From assembly GCA_018818965.1 (NCBI GenBank), contig JAHJQX010000035.1, positions 1 to 54,049 of the forward strand: a stretch of 54,049 nt of DNA. Direction: 5' to 3'. Of this stretch, positions 38,012 to 46,200 are shown piece by piece. Each line of letters starts with the position of its first letter. Position 1 is the first letter of the stretch. The DNA comes from Patescibacteria group bacterium. Its GTDB lineage: Bacteria; Patescibacteriota; JABMPQ01. The translations under genes were made by a program, and so were the position numbers. Under the pieces are notes generated by a model. That model was not told where the DNA came from. It ran no database searches and saw only the letters and a program-made list of their open reading frames with translations.

Positions 38012-40579
38012 TTATAGCACAACCTCATAATGTGACCCCATACTATCCTTGGTTACTTCAATGCGAGCCGGAAAAGCATCTTTCATTTCCTTAATGTGGC
38101 TAACAGCTAATATTTTAGCGAAATCAGACGATATTGAGTTTATCGCCTCGATCAAACTCTCGCGACCAAAATCATCCTGAGTACCAAAACCTTCATCAAT
38201 CACCAAAAATTGCAGCTTGGCACCCGCTCGACTGGCTAGTAATTTAGATAAAGCAACCCGGATAGCAAAATTAATGCGATAAGCTTCACCACCAGAAAAC
38301 ATCTCATAGCTTTTAACCCCCATCTCGTCTTCAATAATGATATCTAAGGTCTCCATTAAGTCCGGGCCGGTTTTTTTCTGTCTCTGAGTTAGAAATCGCA
38401 CCTGCATTCGACCATCAGTCATTCTAGTCAGCAACCTATTAGCTTCCTGCTCAATTTCCGGGATAGCCGCTTCAATAATCATCGCCTGAATACCTTTTTT
38501 GCCGAAAGCGACTACTAATTCTTCATAGATAGCTTTCTTCTTCACCAACTCTCTCAAATCTTTACGCTTTGAACTAATTCCTTGTACCAGCGACTGTAAG
38601 CGCTGCAACTTCTCCTTGACACCACCATAATCGGATCGGGATTCAGCTTCAGCTTGACGCAGGTTTTTTAGTTCTTTTTCTTTCTTTCCAATTTCTTGCT
38701 CAATCTTGGTTGCCATACCAGTATCAAACTTTACTGCAACTTGAGCCTTTTCCAAAATATGTAACTCCTTCTCTTGCTTAGTCTTATTAACCACAATTTG
38801 CCGCAGGTGTTTCTCACCAGCAATTTTACTATCCCGCGCTCGCTCCCAAGCAAACTTTAAATCAGCAAACTTTTCTAACGATTCGAGCTTATTCTTAACC
38901 GCCTTGTGCTTTGCCTCATTGTAAGAAAATTGCTCTAACCGTTGGTTGATGACTCTTAGTTTATTATAACCACTCACACTATCCGCTCCTTGCCTAACAG
39001 CGCGCTCTAACTTTATTTTCTTTTTCTTAACAGCTACCAACTCGGTGGTCATTTCTTCGATTTCAGTCAACCTCCTCTTGACAACTAATATTTCACTTTC
39101 TAGTTGTGATTTGGAAACTAATTTTATCCGCCGCGCTTGGTTCTGGCTTAATGCTAACTTCAACTCCCTCTCTTCCTGAGCTATTTTCTCTCTTAGGGTC
39201 TGATAATTTTTTACTTTCTGCTCTCGTTCCCGCTGCAGCTGCGAAATAATGTCTTGGCGGTGACGAGAGGTCAAATTTTGCGCACAAAGAGGACAACTGG
39301 CGCTTTTTGTATTGCGCAAAGTATCTATTTTTTCTTTAATCTCTCGGCCCCGTTCTACTATTTGCTCTAATAATAAATGTTGGTGCGTAAGCTTGTCTTG
39401 GAATGCTTGCGCCTGTTCTTCCCTGGCTTGGACAGCTTGCTCCTGCTCTAGTAATTGAGTAAGCTTGGCAGTTGATTCTTTTTGGCAGTTGATCAACTTT
39501 CCTTTTTCCTGGATTGCTGCCTGCAACTGATTAATCCTCTCAGCTAAACGCCCTTGTTCCTGCTCACGCTGGCTTTTGGTGGCAGCGATTTCTTTTTCTA
39601 CCTGCGCCTGCTGCTGCAAAAGCTGGCTTCTTTCGGCTAATATTTTATTTAATTCAGCATCTAGTTGACGAGATTTGGTGAGATCTTGGTAGCCAGTTAT
39701 TATCTCTTTCTCTCGGTGCAAAATATTTTTCTCCTTGACAATGGCGTCTTCTTGTTTAGCCTGTTCGTTAGCTAAAGCAGCTAAACTTTTTTGGCTGGCA
39801 GAAATCCGAGTCACTAAATCTTTAAGCTGGGCTACCCCTTGATCATGCTTCTTTTTTCTATCATTTAAAAGAGCTAGCTCTGTCTCCATAGCTTTTACCG
39901 CCTTAGTAATTTTTGCTAAATTACCAGCGATATTTTTTGTCTGTTCTTTGAATCTATCTCTATCCTTTGCCTCAGTTTCGATATAAGCCAACTGCTGTTT
40001 CAGACCTTCAGCTCGCATAGTTATTTCTTTCACTTTGGCTTTAGCTTTATCGGTCAGCTGATCATAATAAGCCAGGTTTAAAATATCAGATAAGACTTTT
40101 TTCCGCTCCTGCGACCGTTTGATAGTAAATTCGTCGGCTCGACCTTGACGCAAAAATGCAGAGTTAATAAAAGTTTCATAGCTCATTCTCAGAGTATCAG
40201 TAATAATGTCTTGGGTTTCGGCTTTACTTGTTCCAGCTAAAGATTGCCAAGTGGCTGCTGTCTTGGATTTAACCATAAAATCTAGACTACCATGGCCACG
40301 ACCTCGTGGAGTTCGTTTGCGGGACACTCGATAATAGGAACGACCTAATCTAAACTCAAAATCAATCCACATCTCACTTTTACCGTGTCGGACTAGATCA
40401 TCGTCTGATTTTGCCCGTGATTTACCCCATAAAGACCAGGTAATTGCTTCCAGCAGAGAACTCTTACCAACCCCATTTGCCCCAGTCAGACACGCCAATT
40501 CCACCCCCCGTAAATCGAGGGGTTCGGCATTCTGTCCGTAGGACATAAAATTATGAAGTTGGAGACGCTGAGGAATCAT
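38012..40579 (-). CDS. sbcC: SbcC/Rad50-type exonuclease ATPase
   Basis: LTGANGVGKSSLLEAITWSLWGKSR, zinc hook SCPLCAQNL, MFSGGEAYRINFAIRVALSKLLA, FLVIDEGFGTQD. Confidence 0.95.
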   Translation of the reverse strand: MIPQRLQLHNFMSYGQNAEPLDLRGVELACLTGANGVGKSSLLEAITWSLWGKSRAKSDDDLVRHGKSEMWIDFEFRLGRSYYRVSRKRTPRGRGHGSLDFMVKSKTAATWQSLAGTSKAETQDIITDTLRMSYETFINSAFLRQGRADEFTIKRSQERKKVLSDILNLAYYDQLTDKAKAKVKEITMRAEGLKQQLAYIETEAKDRDRFKEQTKNIAGNLAKITKAVKAMETELALLNDRKKKHDQGVAQLKDLVTRISASQKSLAALANEQAKQEDAIVKEKNILHREKEIITGYQDLTKSRQLDAELNKILAERSQLLQQQAQVEKEIAATKSQREQEQGRLAERINQLQAAIQEKGKLINCQKESTAKLTQLLEQEQAVQAREEQAQAFQDKLTHQHLLLEQIVERGREIKEKIDTLRNTKSASCPLCAQNLTSRHRQDIISQLQREREQKVKNYQTLREKIAQEERELKLALSQNQARRIKLVSKSQLESEILVVKRRLTEIEEMTTELVAVKKKKIKLERAVRQGADSVSGYNKLRVINQRLEQFSYNEAKHKAVKNKLESLEKFADLKFAWERARDSKIAGEKHLRQIVVNKTKQEKELHILEKAQVAVKFDTGMATKIEQEIGKKEKELKNLRQAEAESRSDYGGVKEKLQRLQSLVQGISSKRKDLRELVKKKAIYEELVVAFGKKGIQAMIIEAAIPEIEQEANRLLTRMTDGRMQVRFLTQRQKKTGPDLMETLDIIIEDEMGVKSYEMFSGGEAYRINFAIRVALSKLLASRAGAKLQFLVIDEGFGTQDDFGRESLIEAINSISSDFAKILAVSHIKEMKDAFPARIEVTKDSMGSHYEVVL

Positions 40580-41850
40580 TAGTGCTCTTGATTAACTTCT
40601 TCGATTATTCCTTGAGCCAACTTAGTCGCTTCTTTGACTGCTTGGCTTTTCTTTTTTCTAAGAGAGAAATACTGATTTAGAGCTTCCAGAGGAGTTATAC
40701 TTTCCGCGCTGGTGACGTCAGATTTAGGTCGCTGAATTTTTATTATTTCTTTTTTAATGCCCGCTATATAGTAAGCTGGCTCTAGCGCCCGACGAACTTT
40801 ATCCTCTTCTAACAAATCAGCACTTGTTTCTGGTAAAACAATATTTAATTTCACTACTGCCTCTTTTAAATTATGCTTCTTAACCGCCGAACACACCTTG
40901 GCTGTCGGATTTTTGTCTCTTTCCTTGATTTCAACTGTAATCGGGATAAATTTACGGGCGGGGGTAGAAATAAATTCAAAGTTGGCCTGTTTAGCTTTCC
41001 TTTTACCATTTATTTTCACCGCTACAAATCCTTTTTCTTCCTTAGCTTCACCAAAATCAACTCGCTCGATACTGCCCGCATAAACCACAGGTGGATTTTG
41101 ATTGAGGATTTGATGTTTATGCAAATGTCCTAAGGCAACATAATCCCAAGGCTGAATAAAAAGACTAAGGGGCAACACCGCGTCATTACCAACGTATACT
41201 TTCCTTTCTGCTCCAAAAACAGCTCCCGCCACGGTGGCGTGAGCTATCAAGACAGCTGGCTGACTGGTATTAATTCGCCTAGCTAAATCTTTTACCAAAT
41301 TAGATACTTTTTTAACAACCAGCTTATCGACTTCGGCAATAGTTTTTCGTTGGTATTCTTTTTTAGTAGCTAACGCATTTTTACTAATCCAGGGTAAAGT
41401 GGCAATTTGGAAAATATTCTGGCTTTTTTTATTTTTACCTAGAGTCCAACGACCAGCGGCTGACTGGGAAAAAGTTAACAACTCAGGCTTTTGCGAAATA
41501 TAAACATTATCGACAGCGAGAGTTTTATAGATCTCGAGCGTGTCAGCTTCGCCAGTGGCGTTGGGCAAATCGTGGTTACCAATAATAGATACTACCGGGA
41601 TGCCAGCCGCCGCTATTTTTTTGATTCGTTTGGCAAATTCTCTTTGTTGGGTGGGAGAAGGTTCGCGTGTTTTGAAAGCATCGCCGGCGAAAAAGAAAAA
41701 ATCGACTTTATTTTTCAGGGTATAATCGACTGCATAATCGAAGCTATGTAAAAAATCTAAAAATCGAGAATTAAGACCCGTTTGCCGGTCAACGGTGCCA
41801 TAATTTTTCATTCCGAGATGTATGTCAGCAATATGGAGAATTTTGATCAT
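40579..41850 (-). CDS. sbcD: SbcD/Mre11-type nuclease
   Basis: KILHIADIHLGMKNYG, FFFAGDAFKTREPSP, IIGNHDLPN, YVALGHLHKHQ. Confidence 0.95.
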   Translation of the reverse strand: MIKILHIADIHLGMKNYGTVDRQTGLNSRFLDFLHSFDYAVDYTLKNKVDFFFFAGDAFKTREPSPTQQREFAKRIKKIAAAGIPVVSIIGNHDLPNATGEADTLEIYKTLAVDNVYISQKPELLTFSQSAAGRWTLGKNKKSQNIFQIATLPWISKNALATKKEYQRKTIAEVDKLVVKKVSNLVKDLARRINTSQPAVLIAHATVAGAVFGAERKVYVGNDAVLPLSLFIQPWDYVALGHLHKHQILNQNPPVVYAGSIERVDFGEAKEEKGFVAVKINGKRKAKQANFEFISTPARKFIPITVEIKERDKNPTAKVCSAVKKHNLKEAVVKLNIVLPETSADLLEEDKVRRALEPAYYIAGIKKEIIKIQRPKSDVTSAESITPLEALNQYFSLRKKKSQAVKEATKLAQGIIEEVNQEH

Positions 41851-41980
41851 GTTTTTCGCACTTATTACCTAAGTATGACATGGCTTGCGTAATTTACCAA
41901 CTTAATTATAATAGAAAAGGTAACTAAATATACAGCTTGTTTTAGTGAAACTAGGCTGGTTTTGTGCTAGTTGTTATCAT

Positions 41981-42057
<77 letters not shown>

Positions 42058-42082
42058 AGTTATCAATCTGTGAAGTCGTCCC

Positions 42083-42105
42083 GATCTGCCTGCCGCAGGC
42101 AGATC
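42083..42105. repeat. palindrome gatctgcctgc-c-gcaggcagatc
   Basis: Perfect 11-bp arms around a 1-nt centre, with outer cccgat/atcggg (42080-42113). Confidence 0.85.
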
Positions 42106-42180
42106 CAATCGGGGTCGCCGCAACTAAGAATATCAGGGTTTATATAATCACCACCAGTTGGGTTAGGTGGTTGTTTTAGA

Positions 42181-42254
42181 GCCAGGGTAGCTCAGTCGGT
42201 TAGAGCACGAGAATCATAAACTTGAGGTCGTGGGTTCGAATCCCACCCCTGGTA
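42181..42254 (+). tRNA. tRNA with CAT anticodon (elongator Met or Ile2)
   Basis: gccaggg-ta-gctc...gagc-a-cgaga-atcataa-acttg-aggtc-gtggg-ttcgaat-cccac-ccctggt-a; no encoded CCA. Confidence 0.88.
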
Positions 42255-42281
42255 TAAGAAAATTTAGGAGGGAGGTATAAC

Positions 42282-42956
42282 ATACCTATTTTCAAAGAGA
42301 AAAATGAGGATTTTTTTGCAGTTTGGTCAGCAGAAATGGCTTATGTTTTGGGATTTTTCATCGCCGACGGCAGCATGACAGTAAATCCCAGGGGTTCGAA
42401 ATACTTGGACTTTCACATTACTGATGGAGATTTGCTGTTTAAAATAAGAGAGGTACTAAATTCCAATCATAAAATCGGGGAGAAGGTTTTACCTCATCAG
42501 AAAAAAGTTTACAGATTGCAGATTGGCAGTAAAAAAATGTTTAGTGATTTGTTAAAGCTGGGCGTTAAACCAAGGAAAACTGGACATGAAATAATGCCCG
42601 ATGTGCCAAATAACTGTTTCCGAAATTTCCTAAGAGGGTATTTCGATGGAGACGGTAATGTCTGGTGTGGTTATAGCCACAAAAAGAACCACAGCCAGCC
42701 AATATTGACCCTAGTAACAGTTTTTACTTCGAAAGGTGAATACTTCTTGCGTTCTATAAAGAGATTACTCACCGAAAGACTGGAATTAAAAGGGGGTATC
42801 GGTTATCATAGTAGAGCTTACCGTTTAAACTATAGCGTCGTTGATAGTATCAAACTTTATACTTTTATGTATCAGGATTTAATGAATGATTTGTTCCTTG
42901 CCAGAAAGAAAAAAGTGTTTGAAGAATTCATAAAAATTCGTGGGCCCGTAGTGTAG
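42282..42956 (+). CDS. LAGLIDADG-type homing endonuclease family protein
   Basis: Two LAGLIDADG-like dodecapeptides (AYVLGFFIADGS, FLRGYFDGDGNV). Reading frame extends upstream of the ATG at 42336 (IPIFKEKNEDFFAVWSAEMAY) to an ATA codon at 42282, 6 nt after ggagg. Confidence 0.8.
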   Translation: MPIFKEKNEDFFAVWSAEMAYVLGFFIADGSMTVNPRGSKYLDFHITDGDLLFKIREVLNSNHKIGEKVLPHQKKVYRLQIGSKKMFSDLLKLGVKPRKTGHEIMPDVPNNCFRNFLRGYFDGDGNVWCGYSHKKNHSQPILTLVTVFTSKGEYFLRSIKRLLTERLELKGGIGYHSRAYRLNYSVVDSIKLYTFMYQDLMNDLFLARKKKVFEEFIKIRGPVV

Positions 42957-43018
42957 CGGTTTATCACGTTGCCCTGTCACGGCAAAGATCGCCGGTTCAA
43001 ATCCGGTCGGGCCCGCCA
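42942..43018 (+). tRNA. tRNA-Asp (GTC)
   Basis: gggcccg-ta-gtgt...atcac-g-ttgcc-ctgtcac-ggcaa-agatc-gccgg-ttcaaat-ccggt-cgggccc-g-cca. Confidence 0.95.
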
Positions 43019-43023
43019 GAATT

Positions 43024-43049
43024 AAAAGGCTTGTTTAAGCCTTTTTTAA
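43024..43049 (+). terminator. Rho-independent terminator after tRNA-Asp
   Basis: aaaaggctt-gttt-aagccttttttaa. Confidence 0.8.
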
Positions 43050-43082
43050 TTTTAGGGGTGACGGGATATCGGACTTTTGTAT

Positions 43083-43112
43083 AAAAAAACTGCTCACTTG
43101 TGTGGCAGTCAA
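43083..43112 (-). terminator. minus-strand terminator
   Basis: Minus strand: gactgccacacaagtgagcagttttttta. Confidence 0.65.
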
Positions 43113-43134
43113 AGTTCGAGACTTTTTGTGTTTT

Positions 43135-43536
43135 CTACTCCTGATCTTTTGGCGGCTTCAGAAGTGACCTACTTTCGACAAAGTCAGTGGGCTGAATTGA
43201 GTCTGCTCCGAATCCACCACCGAACCAGAAAACCATGCCAGTTGCGGTAATGCCGACTCGCCGAGACGCTCGGAGCATGCGCTGCGGGAAACCAGGATCT
43301 TCCTTTTTGGCTTGAGCCTCCCTCCCTCGAAAAAGGGTGGCATGTTCAGAAATCTTCTCGACATCGTCCATCAGTGGGTCTTCCAGATCCCCCATAATGA
43401 TCCCCGCATCAGTGCCAAAAAGCATACCATGATATGGGGCAGAGACTTCCGCAGCCCTGGCAATGATCTCCTCCGCCCGTCCAACGTACTCAGGATGATC
43501 ATTGAAAAACCTACGTATATTGTCGATATGAACCAT
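43135..43536 (-). CDS. hypothetical protein
   Basis: ATG at 43536 preceded by aggaggga; MVHIDNIRRFFNDHPEYVGRAEEIIARAAEVSAPYHGMLFGTDAG...; own terminator. Confidence 0.7.
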   Translation of the reverse strand: MVHIDNIRRFFNDHPEYVGRAEEIIARAAEVSAPYHGMLFGTDAGIIMGDLEDPLMDDVEKISEHATLFRGREAQAKKEDPGFPQRMLRASRRVGITATGMVFWFGGGFGADSIQPTDFVESRSLLKPPKDQE

Positions 43537-43713
43537 GATTTGTCCCTCCTTCAGGGAATGTGCAATTCCAGTGACATCCAAAAATCTCTACTTTGTAACA
43601 TAATACACAATACATGTCAACACCGCGTAAAACTTCCAAATTCTAACATATTAAAATCTCTCACCATTTCTCCCCAATCCATAGTTCTAAAATCATCCCG
43701 TAGTCCCCGCCAG

Positions 43714-43742
43714 TTTTAAAAGGCTTAAATAAGCCTTTTTTT
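43714..43742. terminator. terminator-like hairpin near-identical to the one after tRNA-Asp
   Basis: ttaaaaggctt-aaat-aagccttttttt. Confidence 0.7.
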
Positions 43743-43814
43743 GATGGGGGCGATGAGGCGATTGGACTAGAGAGTAATAAAAAACTGCCTTCTCAAAAAA
43801 TAGCAGCTAAAGAA

Positions 43815-44510
43815 CTAATGGCACAATTTCGAAAACCCATAATTGAATGGGTGCTTGTTGCCATATTGTAGATGTAGGCCAGGACCCTTAAGGACATTAC
43901 GATCGGGTAACCTCAAGTCACTCGCACTGGAAGTATTCTCCTGGTATACCAGAAGTCGCTTGACATAGAAATAATTCTCGTGGGTCACCCAGGGGGCGTC
44001 GTTTTTCTTGAGCCTATCGACGGAACGCACTACCCAACTACTTGTGTCCTCGATAACCTCAATTCTTAGCATCTCGACCCTGATGACGTTTTTTTTGCCA
44101 TGGTCGAGATATTCCCTGGTTCTTGTCTTGCCCTGCGAAAGTGATGGCGGCGAGAAAATCCAAACCGATGTACCGTCTTTTTGAACTTTCACGTCCGTCA
44201 CAAGGAGCTTCTGACCCTCGCCAGAATTGAGCGCCCACCACTGGTACGCTCCATAGGCGCCCTCCCCCTTGTGTTCACAGGAAGGTACCGCTATCAGAAC
44301 GGGAGCGCCATCATTTTTTGGCATTTGAAAAATGAGACTACCCTGCCAGTGAGTAACATGTACATCCTCAATCATGTTATACACGCTAGCGCTCCAAACC
44401 TCCTTGGTTATTCTGATGGTCTCCTTCTTCTCCGTTTGGAAAAGTATTGCACAAACGATCAGAGCAACCGCCAATGCAACACCAGCCAGTACTTCCGCTT
44501 TTTTCTTCAT
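43815..44510 (-). CDS. membrane-anchored/secreted hypothetical protein
   Basis: N-terminal MKKKAEVLAGVALAVALIVCAILF hydrophobic segment; ggaggggcaca SD before the ATG. Confidence 0.7.
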   Translation of the reverse strand: MKKKAEVLAGVALAVALIVCAILFQTEKKETIRITKEVWSASVYNMIEDVHVTHWQGSLIFQMPKNDGAPVLIAVPSCEHKGEGAYGAYQWWALNSGEGQKLLVTDVKVQKDGTSVWIFSPPSLSQGKTRTREYLDHGKKNVIRVEMLRIEVIEDTSSWVVRSVDRLKKNDAPWVTHENYFYVKRLLVYQENTSSASDLRLPDRNVLKGPGLHLQYGNKHPFNYGFSKLCH

Positions 44511-44659
44511 TGTGCCCCTCCATGCAAGTGATTTGTTTTTAAGCTACTTTCCGGATACTGGACATTAAGTCGTAGCATAAATAATAAAAACTGTCTACCC
44601 CAATAAAAGACATAGCTAGCAAGCTATTACCTTTCCCATTTTTTCATTATTGACTTTAC

Positions 44660-44687
44660 TTGACATACATTTTTACTTTAGTATAAT
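44660..44687 (+). promoter_or_regulatory. consensus sigma70-type promoter for lexA-like gene
   Basis: TTGACA (44660-44665), 16-bp spacer, TATAAT (44682-44687). Confidence 0.8.
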
Positions 44688-44719
44688 TTTATATAGCTAG
44701 AATATACTAATATAAACAC

Positions 44720-45394
44720 ATGAATAAGACCTCTTTAACCAGAAAACAAAAAGTGATCCTTGATTACATTTCAGACTATATTGAGAAAAATAATATGGCT
44801 CCCTTAACCACCGAGATACAGAATGAGTTAAAGTTTAAATCTACTAGATCAGTATTCCAATACTTAGATGTCCTAAAGACAAAAGGATATATAAAAAAAG
44901 ACAACACTCCCAGAAGTATTAAATTAGTTGAAGATTTTAAAGATATAGATGGCCAGACTGAGCTCATTCCCCTACTGGGAACTGCCTCTTGTGGTACGCC
45001 AGCTTTCTTTGCTGATGATAATATTGAGGAGTATCTGCCGGTAGATACAAACCTGCTAGATAACTACAATAAACATAGTTACTTCCTCCTAAAAACTTCT
45101 GGCACCTCAATGAACAAAACAAACATCCATGATAAATCTATCGTGCTGGTAGAAAAGTTGGACGCTTACGAGAGTGGAGATAAGGTCGTAGCTATATTAG
45201 ATGGCCTAGCTACCATTAAAACGTTACATAAAGGCAAGGATGCTTATGTTCTAACTCCAGAATCTAACGACCCTAAGCACAAACCAATCATTGTCAAGAA
45301 TGAGTTTCATATAGCCGGTAAAGTGGTGTGTGAAATTCCTGACATCACTGATGTTAATAATGTTAGATATATTCCATTAAAGAATATGAACTAA
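44720..45394 (+). CDS. lexA: LexA-like repressor (S24 peptidase family)
   Basis: LTRKQKVILDYISDYIEKNNMAPLTTEIQNELKFKSTRSVFQYLDVLKTKGYI wHTH; GTASCGTP scissile region; SGTSMNK Ser and KVVAILDGLATIKTL Lys. Confidence 0.85.
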   Translation: MNKTSLTRKQKVILDYISDYIEKNNMAPLTTEIQNELKFKSTRSVFQYLDVLKTKGYIKKDNTPRSIKLVEDFKDIDGQTELIPLLGTASCGTPAFFADDNIEEYLPVDTNLLDNYNKHSYFLLKTSGTSMNKTNIHDKSIVLVEKLDAYESGDKVVAILDGLATIKTLHKGKDAYVLTPESNDPKHKPIIVKNEFHIAGKVVCEIPDITDVNNVRYIPLKNMN

Positions 45395-45415
45395 AAATCA
45401 TAATTCTAATACATA

Positions 45416-45547
45416 TCAATGACCCAAGTCTGCCACTGTAAAACAAGCTTGATTCTGCACCAAAGCCAAATTATCCGCTACTTCTCGCCAATTGAGAGTT
45501 CTAAAATCGTCCCATAGCCCCTGTTTCGAATTTAACCCTTTGAACAT
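45416..45547 (-). CDS. small ORF MFKGLNSKQGLWDDFRTLNWREVADNLALVQNQACFTVADLGH (43 aa), part of a duplicated element
   Basis: ATG-to-TGA ORF on the minus strand; its segment GLWDDFRTLNWRE has a homologous translated copy at 43627-43713. Confidence 0.35.
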   Translation of the reverse strand: MFKGLNSKQGLWDDFRTLNWREVADNLALVQNQACFTVADLGH

Positions 45548-45579
45548 GAGGTCATTTTTTATGAAAATAGCAGTGAATA

Positions 45580-46200
45580 ATGAAGAATAGAATTGTAAAA
45601 TTGATCACCCCCATAAAGTCTAACTGCAATAATTTAATCAACATCTCCAAATCTCGCGTCCCGATTTCAGCAACAACAAAAACGATCTACGATACGGTAG
45701 ATTATTTTGAAAATAATATCTTTCTGAAAGATGAGTTAAAGATAGAGACTAAACCAGTCAGACATAAAACTGATTTAAAAAATATTATAAATTTGCATAA
45801 TGATGATGGAATCAAAGATGTGGCGCAAATCAAAAGGATGGTTCAAAAGATAGAATTCGGAAATGATATCCTACATAATAATAAAATGCCTAATATTAAA
45901 TTAGTTAAAACCGCCGCCGCCGAATGGGTTTTATTTGACGGGCACCATTCTCTGCTGGCCTACATGCTGGCTGGTAAGAAATATCTTCATGAGGTGCCTC
46001 AGCTAGTTGTTTTAGATGAAGAAAAAGGCTATGTCTCAGCTGAAGAAATTCTGGTATTTTTTGGAGAACATTCTAAAAAACTAAAAGGTTCGGCCTGGAG
46101 AAAAAAAGTGGTCAACTGGCAAGCAACCAAAGAAAAACAGCTTGGCCAACGCATTCAGGCCAATATGGGCGAGCTTTTAAAATCTATTATTTTTTTCTAA
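45580..46200 (+). CDS. ParB/sulfiredoxin-like domain protein
   Basis: WVLFDGHHSLLAYMLAGKKYLHEVPQLVV resembles ParB-type DGHHR motifs. Confidence 0.6.
   Translation: MKNRIVKLITPIKSNCNNLINISKSRVPISATTKTIYDTVDYFENNIFLKDELKIETKPVRHKTDLKNIINLHNDDGIKDVAQIKRMVQKIEFGNDILHNNKMPNIKLVKTAAAEWVLFDGHHSLLAYMLAGKKYLHEVPQLVVLDEEKGYVSAEEILVFFGEHSKKLKGSAWRKKVVNWQATKEKQLGQRIQANMGELLKSIIFF

Noticed and set aside
40873-41133. Plus-strand ORFs within sbcD and sbcC
   Set aside because: Antisense overlap with well-supported genes, no supporting signals.
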